Below, in pieces: positions 1 through 8,507 of a DNA stretch of 64,000 bases. The first letter of the stretch is position 1. The number at the start of each line of letters is the position of its first letter. The stretch covers positions 3,420,978 through 3,484,977 of the forward strand of contig NZ_OU015584.1 in NCBI RefSeq assembly GCF_907165195.1, written 5' to 3'. Below the pieces are notes generated by a model. The model had not been told where the DNA came from, did no database searches, and saw only the letters and a list, made by a program, of their open reading frames with translations. The stretch is from Parvicella tangerina (GTDB taxonomy: Bacteria > Bacteroidota > Bacteroidia > Flavobacteriales_D > Parvicellaceae). The position numbers were made by a program, and so were the translations under genes.

Positions 1-1
1 A

Positions 2-562
2 TTATTATCAAAGCATTACGGATGGCAAACGCATTATGAAGATGTGGATACCAATCCTTATCTTTTAGATTTCTACGATGACATGCAGCGTTGGGCATTT
101 AACCTTCAAGTGTACTACTTGAACAGTCGTTTTACGCAAATTCAAGAAATTAAGGAAAGTGAGAAGACTATTATTCAAGATAGAACGATCTATGAAGATG
201 CATTCATCTTTGCACCGAACTTACACTCCATGGGGTTGATGACTACCAGAGATTTTGAAAACTACTTCTCTTTATTCAATTTGTTGGAATCGTTCATTTC
301 TGCACCAGATCTACTGATCTACCTGAGAGCAAGTGTACCAAAATTGGTGCAAAACATCCAGAAACGAGGAAGAGAATACGAAGAGTCTATTCGTATCGAT
401 TACCTGAAAAGGTTAAATGAGCGTTATGAGGCGTGGATATCTACTTATGATAAAGGGAAGGTTTTGATTGTGGATATTGATGAGAACTCCTTCCATGATA
501 ATCCTGAGGATTTTGGTAAGATCATCAACATGATTGATGCGGAATTGCACGGATTGTTTTGA
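2..562 (+). CDS. Deoxynucleoside kinase, 5' end outside the window
   Basis: This is the C-terminal 186 codons of a deoxynucleoside kinase, which phosphorylates deoxynucleosides in nucleotide salvage. The reading frame is open from base 2, upstream of the first possible start (GTG at 44), so the gene begins before the window and its P-loop is not visible. Family features present are the DRTIYEDAFIF segment, equivalent to the ERS/DRS motif, and the arginine-rich lid around KRGREYEESI followed by YLKRLNERYEAW. The protein is clearly related to the complete kinase encoded at 3612-4265, so the organism has at least two paralogues. The substrate (dA, dC, dG or dT) cannot be read from this fragment. 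A terminator follows the stop. Confidence 0.88.
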   Translation, partial: LLSKHYGWQTHYEDVDTNPYLLDFYDDMQRWAFNLQVYYLNSRFTQIQEIKESEKTIIQDRTIYEDAFIFAPNLHSMGLMTTRDFENYFSLFNLLESFISAPDLLIYLRASVPKLVQNIQKRGREYEESIRIDYLKRLNERYEAWISTYDKGKVLIVDIDENSFHDNPEDFGKIINMIDAELHGLF

Positions 563-585
563 TCCAAAAAGATTATTATTAGCAC

Positions 586-615
586 AAAAAAGCCTACTCA
601 ATGAGTAGGCTTTTT
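586..615. terminator. Bidirectional rho-independent terminator
   Basis: A perfect 10-bp stem (AGCCTACTCA at 591-600 with TGAGTAGGCT at 602-611) is flanked by A6 on the left and T5 on the right. It can therefore terminate both the kinase on the plus strand and the convergent gene at 633-989 on the minus strand. Confidence 0.85.
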
Positions 616-632
616 CTTTAGTCCGTATTCCA

Positions 633-989
633 TTAGAATGGTAGGTCGTCTTCTTCCTCACCAAATGACTCAATTGCTGTATCTGGTTTTTCTGGCATAG
701 GAGGCGTAGCTGGTGCTCCTGCCGTAGCCTTCTGAATTCTCCAAGCCTGAAGATTAACATAGTACTTACCATTATATTCATTTCCTCTTACGTTAAAAGA
801 AACGTCAACATCGTCACCAACTGCCACTGTATCAAGTTGGGCTGCTTTATCCTTTATCGCTTCAAACTTAACATCCTGTGGGTACTGTTCTTGAGTAGTT
901 ACAACGAACTCTCTTTTTGAAAAACCAGAATCCCAAGTTTGTAAATCATAGATTACTTTAATTTTTCCTGTTAGTTTTAATTCACTCAT
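633..989 (-). CDS. DUF3127-type OB-fold protein with SSB-like C-terminal tail
   Basis: A 118-residue protein matching the small Bacteroidota DUF3127 family, which resembles a single-stranded DNA-binding OB fold. Residues 1-85 look like one beta-barrel domain (start MSELKLTGKIKVIYD; later NGKYYVNLQAWRIQ). Residues 88-105 are a proline/alanine linker, and the chain ends in an acidic stretch finishing DDLPF. In bacterial SSB an acidic tail ending D(D)(I/L)PF recruits replication and repair enzymes, so a nucleic-acid role with partner recruitment is an inference from this tail. No enzymatic motif is visible. It is separated by 24 bases from the flavin reductase gene transcribed ahead of it on the same strand. 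Confidence 0.75.
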   Translation of the reverse strand: MSELKLTGKIKVIYDLQTWDSGFSKREFVVTTQEQYPQDVKFEAIKDKAAQLDTVAVGDDVDVSFNVRGNEYNGKYYVNLQAWRIQKATAGAPATPPMPEKPDTAIESFGEEEDDLPF

Positions 990-1013
990 TTCTTATTTTA
1001 TTTCTGCTTGTTA

Positions 1014-1907
1014 CTAATTATTAAATGAAAGGATGGCTTTCCAGGCCTCCTCAATGTTCTCCTCAAGTAAATACTTTTTTGCGATCTTATACAACTCTTT
1101 CTCCAACTTTATGGGATCATCTTCCAGTTCCACAAAGAGATCGCTCAGTTCAATTAATTTGAAATCATTGACAGCTGTTTCATCAGGCAATTCTTCTATA
1201 CCCCCCAATTGCCCCAATTCATTAGGACTAAACTCACCACTATTAAGAACCTCTTCAGGAATTGCATCAACCCCTATCCCACAAGTGGTGATTGGCTTTT
1301 TGATCTCAAACATTGAATTTTCATCTGCTCTACAATACCAGTTACCGCCCATTCTGGCAACTAAATCAATTTTTTGCTGATCAATCATCTGTTCTTCATT
1401 CAACACCTCGTCAGCAATGTGAATTTTCAGCACCTCACAAATAACCAGGTTTCCTGCTCCTCCGCCTTCACCAAGCGCTTTTACCTCCAATACTTTACAC
1501 TCCATTTGAACAGGACACTCTTTTACTCTGTAAGGTCTAATCGACTCCGATGCTATAGGCGTCAACCCACTTTTGACAAATTCATCCACCTGCTTTTCGT
1601 ATGGCGAGCTTGACAACGACATCTGGTGTACCACATCGTAATTAACAATGTTGATCACCACCTCGGGTACTTCCTTAACATTGAGTAAAGTATCCTTAGG
1701 CAACCCAGTTCTACCACTATTAGCTGGTGAAAATACAGCAATAGGAGGATTAGAACTAAATACGTTGAAGAAACTAAACGGTGCCAAATTGCGATTACCA
1801 TCACGATCAACAGTACTCGCAAAACAGATCGGTCTGGGTCCTACCGCTCCCAGCAAGTAGTGATGAAGTTTAGGATTTTTCGTTACCGATGTGTCAATTG
1901 TAAGCAT
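1014..1907 (-). CDS. Flavin reductase family protein (FMN-binding split barrel)
   Basis: A 297-residue protein. Residues 1-200 match the flavin reductase-like split-barrel family, which binds FMN and uses NAD(P)H or serves as the reductase half of monooxygenases. Visible landmarks are the N-terminal PRPICFASTVD and NLAPFSFFNVFSSNPP segments, typical of the flavin-binding face, and a central VVINIVNYD. The last 90 residues are acidic and helical and are not part of the core fold; they look like a lineage-specific extension. The ATG at 1905-1907 is the natural start. The physiological substrate is unknown. Confidence 0.8.
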   Translation of the reverse strand: MLTIDTSVTKNPKLHHYLLGAVGPRPICFASTVDRDGNRNLAPFSFFNVFSSNPPIAVFSPANSGRTGLPKDTLLNVKEVPEVVINIVNYDVVHQMSLSSSPYEKQVDEFVKSGLTPIASESIRPYRVKECPVQMECKVLEVKALGEGGGAGNLVICEVLKIHIADEVLNEEQMIDQQKIDLVARMGGNWYCRADENSMFEIKKPITTCGIGVDAIPEEVLNSGEFSPNELGQLGGIEELPDETAVNDFKLIELSDLFVELEDDPIKLEKELYKIAKKYLLEENIEEAWKAILSFNN

Positions 1908-2044
1908 AACTTCTCTCTTAAAGGACTACAAAACTAGTAGGATGAATTCACTTTTTAAAACGAAGTTGATAACTTTTATTTGAGAAGCCTACCTTTTTCC
2001 GATACATACCATAAAGCTTTATCTAGACAAGAGTATATTTAAGC

Positions 2045-2052
2045 TATATTTG
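2045..2052 (+). promoter_or_regulatory. Bacteroidota -7 box (TATATTTG)
   Basis: This matches the TAnnTTTG consensus of Bacteroidota sigma-70 promoters and lies 27 bases before the ATG at 2080. It covers an in-frame TTG (2050), which argues against that TTG as the start. No clear -33 TTG is seen. Confidence 0.5.
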
Positions 2053-2079
2053 GAAGGTAAACTAATATTCCGTCCTATT

Positions 2080-3615
2080 ATGAGAAACCATTTCTTAACT
2101 TTTATTTTACTCATCTCCTGCTGGGGGACGACCTTTTGTCAGGAACAAGAAAAAACAATTGAATTTGAAAAGAGGATTGAAATTGATTTTAAGGACGAAG
2201 AGGTAACCGTAAAAGGAACTTATGAAATAGGTGAAGAAGGTGTTTTGATCTACACCACCAAAGAAGCTGATAAAAAAGGGGAAGGAGCACAGTACACCGT
2301 AAATAAGTATGATGTAAATTTAGAAAAGGTAGATGAAGTAAATATCTCCATTCCTTACAAAAGGTTCTACTCGATCGTTGATAAAACGGACGATAAATTC
2401 TACAATCTTTTTGTCAATAGTAAGAAAAAGTCAAATGAGGTAACGATTGTAGAAGTTGACCAAAAAACGTTAAAGACAAAAGAAACTATCGCAAAATTGC
2501 CAGAAAAAGCTTTCGCAAAACGTTTTCTGGTTGTTGGAAACATTGCCTTAATCTCTGGTTCACTAAAAAAAGAGGAATTCTTGGTTACCGTTAACTTGAA
2601 CACAGGGAAGCATGAAATCGTACCACTCACTTTTTCTCAGTTAGCCGGATGTAAGAGAGTTAAGGTGAACTCCATAAGTAAGATCTTCGGCTCAGATGAA
2701 ACTCTTTTATTCATTTCTGGTTACCTCAAGAAAGATAAAAAGGTATTAGTAGTAACCTTGGATGAAAAAGGTCAAAAGAAAAATGAGTTTGTAATCAGTG
2801 ATGATCTCGAAAAAACTGTGGTTTCAATTAGTGGAACTAAAACAGGAAATGATGAGTTCATCTTTACAGGAACTTACAATTCAAAAAGCAAAGTAACCAG
2901 TGAGGGGCTCTATGTTTGCAAAACAGTTGGGAACAGTGTAGACTTTGTCAACTTTATCAATTATCTCGACCTAAGTAACTTTACGAGCTACCTGCCAGAG
3001 AAAAAGCAGGCAAAAATTGAGAAGAAGAAGAAAAAGAAAAAAGCTAAAGGTAAAGAACTAACTATCGACTACTTCGTGGCTTCTCATCATGTAATCAATA
3101 TGAACGATGGGTATTTATATATTGGTGAATGTTACTACCCAACTTATCGCAGTGAAATGAGAACAACCTATGTGAACGGTAAGCCAACAACAACTTATGT
3201 TACGGTGTTTGATGGTTACCAATACACACATGCTGTCCTGGTGAAATATGACAAAGAGGGTAATAAAGTTTGGGACGAGATCTTTGACATGTCTATATCC
3301 CACAAGCCATTTTATGTTAAACGATTCATCCACATTGCTGACGAAAAGCAAGAATCACTGAAGTTGGCTTATGCAACAGGAAGTAGAATTTACTCCAAAG
3401 AATTTGATTGGGACGGAAAACTTATCCGTGAGGAAACATCTGAAGAAATAGGGTCCGATGAAGAAGGAGACAAGGTGAAGTACACTACCAGTTCGATGAT
3501 TTTTTGGTATGACAACTACTTTTTAAGTTACGGTTCTCAAAAGATCAAAAACAAAGAAAGCGATAAGGTTAAACGAAAACGAATCGTTTATTTCCTTACC
3601 AAAATTAAGTTCTAA
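2080..3615 (+). CDS. Exported protein of unknown function
   Basis: A 511-residue protein that I do not recognise. The ATG at 2080 gives a good signal peptide (MRNHFLTFILLISCWGTTFC, cut near Cys-Gln); the longer in-frame TTG reading is rejected because it overlaps the probable promoter box. The mature part is charged and rich in short beta-strand repeats such as GTYEIGEEGVLIYTT and YSIVDKTDDKFY, which suggests a beta-propeller-like secreted or periplasmic protein. A lysine-rich patch (KKKKKKKAKGKE) lies near residue 325. Its stop codon overlaps the convergent kinase gene by four bases, and no terminator is visible there. Confidence 0.6.
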   Translation: MRNHFLTFILLISCWGTTFCQEQEKTIEFEKRIEIDFKDEEVTVKGTYEIGEEGVLIYTTKEADKKGEGAQYTVNKYDVNLEKVDEVNISIPYKRFYSIVDKTDDKFYNLFVNSKKKSNEVTIVEVDQKTLKTKETIAKLPEKAFAKRFLVVGNIALISGSLKKEEFLVTVNLNTGKHEIVPLTFSQLAGCKRVKVNSISKIFGSDETLLFISGYLKKDKKVLVVTLDEKGQKKNEFVISDDLEKTVVSISGTKTGNDEFIFTGTYNSKSKVTSEGLYVCKTVGNSVDFVNFINYLDLSNFTSYLPEKKQAKIEKKKKKKKAKGKELTIDYFVASHHVINMNDGYLYIGECYYPTYRSEMRTTYVNGKPTTTYVTVFDGYQYTHAVLVKYDKEGNKVWDEIFDMSISHKPFYVKRFIHIADEKQESLKLAYATGSRIYSKEFDWDGKLIREETSEEIGSDEEGDKVKYTTSSMIFWYDNYFLSYGSQKIKNKESDKVKRKRIVYFLTKIKF

Positions 3616-4265
3616 ATAGCTGTTGTATTCTCCATCAAAACTTTGAGGTCTACATTTCTAACAGCTGTGGCATAGTCCGTTTGGAAAATCCGTTGGAAGG
3701 CACTTGCCAATTGAGCTGGTTTACGCAAATCAATCTCCTTTGCTTTAACCTTAAGTATGGGAACATTTACCATCTCAAACAGATAGTTTTCATAGCCATC
3801 CTGAATGCTGTTTAGGTAATCTTTAGACATTGACAATTCGTAAGATCTTCCTCGCTTCGTAATATTCTCCTGCAATTCTTCAATGGATCTATCGAGGTAT
3901 AGAATGAGGTCTGGTTGTGGGTATCCCTCGAGCATCTTTTTTGCTATTGGCTCATATAACTTGAATTCCTCTAAGCGTAAATTCTTCCTGGCAAAAATTA
4001 AGCTTTTCAGAGGAATATAATCAGCGATTATGAAGTTATTCACTTGTTGGTGAAAACGGTACAACTGATGACTACGATCCAAAACAAATTGAAGCTCTGC
4101 ATTCAGCGCAAAGTCCGGATTTTCGTAAAACTCCTTGAGAGAGTCGTTATCCTCAAATTCTTCTAATAAAAGACCCCCGCCAAAATAATTATGTAAGAAT
4201 TTGGCCAAGGTAGATTTTCCCGCCCCAATATTTCCTTCAATCGCTATGTACTTGTATTGGATCAA
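3612..4265 (-). CDS. Deoxynucleoside kinase
   Basis: A complete 217-residue deoxynucleoside kinase. The P-loop GNIGAGKS is at residues 11-18; the lid arginines are in KRGRSYELSM, and the DRSIEEL segment precedes them. It transfers the gamma-phosphate of ATP to a deoxynucleoside in the salvage pathway. The gene overlaps the stop of folK by four bases (3612-4265 against 4262-4753), so the two are probably translationally coupled, folK first. It is a paralogue of the truncated kinase at the left edge of the window. The substrate cannot be assigned from sequence alone. Confidence 0.9.
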   Translation of the reverse strand: MIQYKYIAIEGNIGAGKSTLAKFLHNYFGGGLLLEEFEDNDSLKEFYENPDFALNAELQFVLDRSHQLYRFHQQVNNFIIADYIPLKSLIFARKNLRLEEFKLYEPIAKKMLEGYPQPDLILYLDRSIEELQENITKRGRSYELSMSKDYLNSIQDGYENYLFEMVNVPILKVKAKEIDLRKPAQLASAFQRIFQTDYATAVRNVDLKVLMENTTAI

Positions 4266-4753
4266 GATAGCCTGCTAATATCCGAATCGTCCGTACAGCT
4301 GTCGATCAATTGAACGAGATCTTTTTGATATACGGGGTGCACCCAATCTGGGTTGACTTCAAAAAGTGGAAGTAAACAGAATTTCCTTTGATGCATTCTT
4401 GGATGGGGGATAATTAAGTTATCCTCTTCTAAAGTCAGGTTATCGTAATAAAGTATATCGATATCAATTGTACGATCTGAATACCCCTCTTTCTCATCCT
4501 TCCTTACTCGACCTAACAATTTTTCAATTCGCAAACAGAAATGAAGCAAATGCGCTGGTTCTAATGAAGTATCGAACAATAGCACTTGATTGTAATACTC
4601 ATTTGTACTTTCATAACCCCAGGGAGGAGAAACATAAATAGATGATTTTGCCAATAACTTACCAACATGCAGTCCCAAAGAAGAGACCGCCTTCTCCATA
4701 TAGCCTAACCTATCTTCAAGGTTACTTCCTATGATCAATCCAACTCTTGCCAT
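4262..4753 (-). CDS. folK: HPPK, 6-hydroxymethyl-7,8-dihydropterin pyrophosphokinase
   Basis: A 163-residue folate-pathway enzyme that transfers pyrophosphate from ATP to 6-hydroxymethyl-7,8-dihydropterin. Family landmarks are LIIGSNLEDRLGYM at the N-terminus, the pterin-contacting VSPPWGYE segment, and the signature around RTIDIDILYYDN, whose Asp pair binds magnesium, followed by IPHPRMHQRKFCLLPL. The length is normal for the family. It is the first gene of a two-gene unit with the deoxynucleoside kinase. A -7 box lies only four bases before the ATG, which would make the transcript nearly leaderless. Confidence 0.92.
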   Translation of the reverse strand: MARVGLIIGSNLEDRLGYMEKAVSSLGLHVGKLLAKSSIYVSPPWGYESTNEYYNQVLLFDTSLEPAHLLHFCLRIEKLLGRVRKDEKEGYSDRTIDIDILYYDNLTLEEDNLIIPHPRMHQRKFCLLPLFEVNPDWVHPVYQKDLVQLIDSCTDDSDISRLS

Positions 4754-4757
4754 CGCA

Positions 4758-4765
4758 CAAAAATA
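4758..4765 (-). promoter_or_regulatory. Possible -7 box for folK (TATTTTTG)
   Basis: On the minus strand the sequence reads TATTTTTG and ends four bases before the folK ATG. No matching -33 TTG is found at 17-23 bases, so this is a weak call. Confidence 0.3.
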
Positions 4766-4816
4766 ATGGATTGACCAGTGCCACCGATTAGAAGTTATAA
4801 AAGGATATTAACGACA

Positions 4817-5746
4817 TCAAAAGTCAAAGAAATTCTCATTCTCTTTCTTAAACAAAGTTAGATCCAAGCCTACAAAAAACTCGTGCGCAAAAAACACCTC
4901 ATCATTTCCAAAACCAGTGTAGGTTACCAGATCATAGGCAAAACGGACGTGCTCAGCTTCAAACCCGAGTGCCGTGTAAAACGTATTGAAATTCTGTATG
5001 CCTCCGTTAAAGTAAAACTTTTTCCAGTTTACCTTCAACCCACTCAGCAAAGTCTGAAAACTGCCCTGACTCCTAAACTCTAAGTGAGGGACTAATGACC
5101 AGTCTTCCCCTAGCCTAAACTTTGCCCCAAGTTGCCCAAAATACATTCTGGGAAGTACATCAGGAGAGGTTAAGTTGAGCAAAAAACTCTGGTCTGGCTC
5201 TGTGATATGTTTGATCGAAAAACCCGCATACAAAAAAGAGCTATAATACATTACTCCAGCACTCATATCCATATTTGCAACGGTGGTTTTATATTGTCCT
5301 AGTCCTGAAGCTGGATAAACGTATCCTTGTCTTGGGTCAATCATCCCTCCGAAAGTCAACCTACTGGGGTCTAATCGTTTCTGGAAGTAGCTCAGATCAA
5401 CCCCTGCGGAAAGAAAATGATCATCAGCCAAGCGCACCCGTTTAGCATATCCAACCGTAATTTGTCTTTTATAGATGGTTTGTGCTGCGTTATCTGTAAA
5501 CAGCTGAAGGGAAACACCATTCCCCTTTCCCAAATACTGGTTAAAGGCAGTTACTGAGGTAATATAATCTCCTGAAACCCTCGGCCATTGATGACGGTAT
5601 CCAACATCAGCCGAAAAACTTTTATTCAAGCCACTAAAGGCTGGATTGTTATAAACTCTCAACGTCCGAGTGGAATAGAAAAAAGGATCCTGTGCAGTAA
5701 AAGACAGTGTCCAAAGGAAAGTAAGGGTGAATAAAAGCGTTTTCAT
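4817..5746 (-). CDS. PorP/SprF family type IX secretion membrane protein
   Basis: A 309-residue outer-membrane beta-barrel of the PorP/SprF family, whose members accompany type IX secretion and gliding adhesins. The signal peptide (residues 1-18, ending SFTAQD) is followed by the family hallmark of an NPAFSGL motif, and then a tyrosine-arginine-glutamine-tryptophan-proline segment (YRHQWP). The remainder is alternating beta-strands ending in a charged NFFDF tail. Many Bacteroidota encode several paralogues, each often next to its own cargo gene, but no such cargo is adjacent here, so this may be a stand-alone copy. Confidence 0.85.
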   Translation of the reverse strand: MKTLLFTLTFLWTLSFTAQDPFFYSTRTLRVYNNPAFSGLNKSFSADVGYRHQWPRVSGDYITSVTAFNQYLGKGNGVSLQLFTDNAAQTIYKRQITVGYAKRVRLADDHFLSAGVDLSYFQKRLDPSRLTFGGMIDPRQGYVYPASGLGQYKTTVANMDMSAGVMYYSSFLYAGFSIKHITEPDQSFLLNLTSPDVLPRMYFGQLGAKFRLGEDWSLVPHLEFRSQGSFQTLLSGLKVNWKKFYFNGGIQNFNTFYTALGFEAEHVRFAYDLVTYTGFGNDEVFFAHEFFVGLDLTLFKKENENFFDF

Positions 5747-5854
5747 TTTTTATAGATAAAGGCAAAACCTGAGTACATAAGTTACGCACATTTTACTGAT
5801 TAAACAATTTAAAAGCCAAAAAGTTACATCGGCAGGAAATTTGATGAATTGTAT

Positions 5855-5862
5855 TAAATTTG
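5855..5862 (+). promoter_or_regulatory. -7 box (TAAATTTG)
   Basis: This is a TAnnTTTG match 13 bases before the ATG at 5876. A TTTG at 5840-5843 is too close (11 bases) to be a standard -33 element. Confidence 0.4.
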
Positions 5863-5875
5863 AAAAAAGTAATCC

Positions 5876-6826
5876 ATGAAACTACTCCTCACATTCATCA
5901 GCCTTCACCTTATCTCTCTAACAACCGTTGCTGGTGGATTTCATTTTCCAGGAGAGGAATATGCCTACGCAAAAGTTTACTACTTTAACCTTGAAGAAAT
6001 TAGAAGCATGCCTGACTTTGACATTTACACAGAAGAAGAAGGTTGGGCACCATCTTTAATTGATCCTGACATTAAGTCAGAACACGGCCTTGCGGAGAAT
6101 ATGGAAAAATTATTCCTCTATGGAGCTGATGGTCTAATAACTGGTCTTAGCAAATGCTTTATTCCTCGTCACGGATTAGTGTATTTTGACGAAAACGATG
6201 AACCCGTGGCTTCGTTATCTATCTGCTTCGAATGTCAGGGAATAAGCATGTGGACCAAATCTAAGGGAAGAATTGAGCCCACTACAACTGGTTCAGTGAA
6301 AAGGGCTGAAAACCAGATTGGCACTCTCCGAAAATTTATGGAGAAAGAAGGAGTGATCGTTTCTGATAACCTAAATGACTACGGTGCCCTATTGACCCAG
6401 AAGGGAGCTTCTATCACCCTAGAACTGTATCAATTGGATCAATCCATAGTAGACGTAACCTATCGAGAAGTTATTCAATGGAACGAAAGTAATACCTTCA
6501 TTGAAGATGTAAACATTGAATACAGTGCTGGTGGAGAAAAATATGAATTTGCCGAATTGTCGATAGAAGGAGGTACGCACATTCTTTTTGACGGTCCGGA
6601 GACAGATGCAAAAATGGTTGAAGCAACCATCATGAGTCCAGATATCAAGCTGCCAAATGGTGTTCATATTGGCAGTTCGTATGCTGATGTGCTGTCAACA
6701 ATTGACATCTATGATGGTCCTTCAGCACCAGAGATCATAGAGGTTAAAGACCACAACAATTCGATTCGTTACCACTTTAGTAGAGGAGCCGTTAAGCAAA
6801 TCAACATAGAATGCTATTTTCATTAG
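5876..6826 (+). CDS. Secreted protein with a C-F-E-C motif, function unknown
   Basis: A 316-residue protein with a signal peptide (MKLLLTFISLHLISLTTVAG). Around residues 100-120 is a block RHGLVYFDENDEPVA followed by ICFECQG, whose CxxC pair may bind a metal or be redox-active. I have the impression that this arrangement recurs in Bacteroidota secreted proteins, but I cannot name the family. The C-terminal third is acidic with repeated short strands, including a HIGSSYADVL segment. A -7 box lies just upstream and bshB1 follows 40 bases downstream with its own -7 box, so it is probably transcribed independently. Confidence 0.5.
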   Translation: MKLLLTFISLHLISLTTVAGGFHFPGEEYAYAKVYYFNLEEIRSMPDFDIYTEEEGWAPSLIDPDIKSEHGLAENMEKLFLYGADGLITGLSKCFIPRHGLVYFDENDEPVASLSICFECQGISMWTKSKGRIEPTTTGSVKRAENQIGTLRKFMEKEGVIVSDNLNDYGALLTQKGASITLELYQLDQSIVDVTYREVIQWNESNTFIEDVNIEYSAGGEKYEFAELSIEGGTHILFDGPETDAKMVEATIMSPDIKLPNGVHIGSSYADVLSTIDIYDGPSAPEIIEVKDHNNSIRYHFSRGAVKQINIECYFH

Positions 6827-6839
6827 CGCATAAAACTTA

Positions 6840-6847
6840 TAACTTTG
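6840..6847 (+). promoter_or_regulatory. -7 box for bshB1 (TAACTTTG)
   Basis: This is a TAnnTTTG match 19 bases before the bshB1 ATG. No good -33 TTG is present. Confidence 0.5.
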
Positions 6848-6866
6848 TTTCAAAGCAACAGATGTT

Positions 6867-7583
6867 ATGAAACTTGATATTTTGGCGTTCGCAGCGCACC
6901 CTGATGATGTTGAACTTGCCGCTAGTGGCACAGTGATCAAGCATATCAAGCAAGGCAAAAAGGTGGGAATCATCGACTTGACTAGAGGAGAGTTAGGAAC
7001 AAGAGGCAGTGGTGAACTCAGAGATGAAGAAGCTAAAGAATCTGCGGAAATACTCCAATTATCTGTGCGTCATAACCTGGATCTTGGTGACGGTTTTTTT
7101 GAAATCAACGAAAACACCCTTAAGGCAATCATTAGAATGATCAGGCTCTATCAACCCACCATCATACTTTGTAATTCATTGTCAGACAGACACCCCGACC
7201 ATGGTAGAGCAGGAGACCTGGTTAGTCGGGCAGCGTTTCTGTCAGGTTTGCGAAAAATTGAAACCATTCATCTGGGAGAAAACCAGCACGCTCATCGACC
7301 AAAGGCTATCTACAGATATATTCAAGATTACTGGATTAAACCAGATATAGTAATTGACATATCTAAAGAAATGAATCAGAAACTAGAAAGTATTCAGGCA
7401 TTCAAGTCACAATTCTATGATCCAAGCAGTGATGAGCCTGAAACACCGATCTCTTCCAAAGATTTTATGGCCTTTATTGATGCCAGAGCCAGACAGTTTG
7501 GAAGATTGATCAACACCACCTATGGTGAGGGGTTTAACGTGGAGCGTCCACTAGGTGTTGAAGATTTAACCCAACTTCTCTAA
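6867..7583 (+). CDS. bshB1: Bacillithiol biosynthesis deacetylase BshB1
   Basis: A 238-residue LmbE/PIG-L-fold zinc deacetylase. It removes the acetyl group from GlcNAc-malate to give GlcN-malate, the second step of bacillithiol synthesis. The zinc-binding and catalytic signature AAHPDDVELAASG is at residues 9-21, and the third zinc ligand is in the SDRHPDHGRAG segment. GELGTRGSGELRDEEA is characteristic of the BshB1 branch rather than of general PIG-L proteins. The length matches the family. BshA and BshC are not in the window. It implies that this organism uses bacillithiol as its low-molecular-weight thiol, as many Bacteroidota do. Confidence 0.93.
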   Translation: MKLDILAFAAHPDDVELAASGTVIKHIKQGKKVGIIDLTRGELGTRGSGELRDEEAKESAEILQLSVRHNLDLGDGFFEINENTLKAIIRMIRLYQPTIILCNSLSDRHPDHGRAGDLVSRAAFLSGLRKIETIHLGENQHAHRPKAIYRYIQDYWIKPDIVIDISKEMNQKLESIQAFKSQFYDPSSDEPETPISSKDFMAFIDARARQFGRLINTTYGEGFNVERPLGVEDLTQLL

Positions 7584-7601
7584 GACAAGTGAGAAATAAT
7601 T

Positions 7602-7609
7602 TAACTTTG
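7602..7609 (+). promoter_or_regulatory. -7 box (TAACTTTG)
   Basis: This is a TAnnTTTG match 18 bases before the ATG at 7628. No -33 element was confirmed. Confidence 0.45.
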
Positions 7610-7627
7610 TAAAAACAAAAGCTAGAA

Positions 7628-8503
7628 ATGAAAAAGTATCTTTTTATCGCATTAGCCATTGGTTTATTTTCCTGCCAGCAAGAGACCGAAAATCCAACGG
7701 AGACTCCTGGAGAGAATAATACCATTAATAACAAAGAGTTGAACGACCTAAAGGCGGAGAATCTTGATCTTAAGCATCAAATTGCTGTAAAAGATTCTAT
7801 GTATAACTATTATGCGGCCTACATGAATGATATTCGTACCAACCTCGATCTTATTCAGGGGAAACAGAAGAACTTATTTGATAAAACGGCTAACCCAGAA
7901 ATGTTATCAGCAACGGATCCAAATATCGTGGAAGATATTCAGGAACTCGGGAAGTTATTGAATGATAACCAGGCAAAAATCGCCAAACTGAAAGCAGAGA
8001 TCAAAAACAACAACACGCAAATGAATGCTTTCGAGGAGATGATCATTTCATTGTCTGAGGAAGTAGAAATGAAAAACATGGAAATTTACCAACTTCAGCA
8101 AGAAATGGAAAACATGGACGCAGCATTTGGTGAATTGTTTGAGGCTTTTAAGGAAAAAAGTGAGACACTGGAATCAACAACCAATGAATTGAATACGGCA
8201 TTCTTTGCATACGGCACCAAAAAGGAACTTATTGAAAACAATGTGATCACTACAGAAGGTGGTTTCATTGGTATTGGTAAGAATAAAGAGTTAGCTGATG
8301 ATTTTAACCAAGATTACTTTACTGAAGTTAATATTATGGATCTATCAGAAATCTCTCTAGGATTCGACAAGGTGGAACTGATTACTACTCACCCATCTGG
8401 TTCTTATGCGTTTAAGGGAGATGATCAAATCACAAAGTTGGTAATTAATGATCCGAAAACATTCTGGAGTGTCTCCAAATATCTTGTAATGGTAGTGAAG
8501 TAA
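7628..8503 (+). CDS. Coiled-coil lipoprotein
   Basis: A 291-residue predicted lipoprotein. The signal ends in the lipobox LFSC (Cys16). Residues 36-60 and 110-195 are strongly helical and heptad-like (for example NDLKAENLDLKHQ and LQQEMENMDAAFGEL), so a long coiled coil extends from the membrane anchor. The last 85 residues form a small globular beta domain containing GGFIGIGKNKEL and VELITTHPSGSYAF. No enzymatic motif is visible. Tethered coiled coils of this kind are often structural envelope proteins, but that is inference. The next gene starts four bases after its stop, so the two are probably co-transcribed. Confidence 0.65.
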   Translation: MKKYLFIALAIGLFSCQQETENPTETPGENNTINNKELNDLKAENLDLKHQIAVKDSMYNYYAAYMNDIRTNLDLIQGKQKNLFDKTANPEMLSATDPNIVEDIQELGKLLNDNQAKIAKLKAEIKNNNTQMNAFEEMIISLSEEVEMKNMEIYQLQQEMENMDAAFGELFEAFKEKSETLESTTNELNTAFFAYGTKKELIENNVITTEGGFIGIGKNKELADDFNQDYFTEVNIMDLSEISLGFDKVELITTHPSGSYAFKGDDQITKLVINDPKTFWSVSKYLVMVVK

Positions 8504-8507
8504 ATCA

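Noticed and set aside
2050-2079. A TTG start for the exported protein gene
   Set aside because: It lies inside the -7 box, and the ATG at 2080 begins a clean signal peptide.
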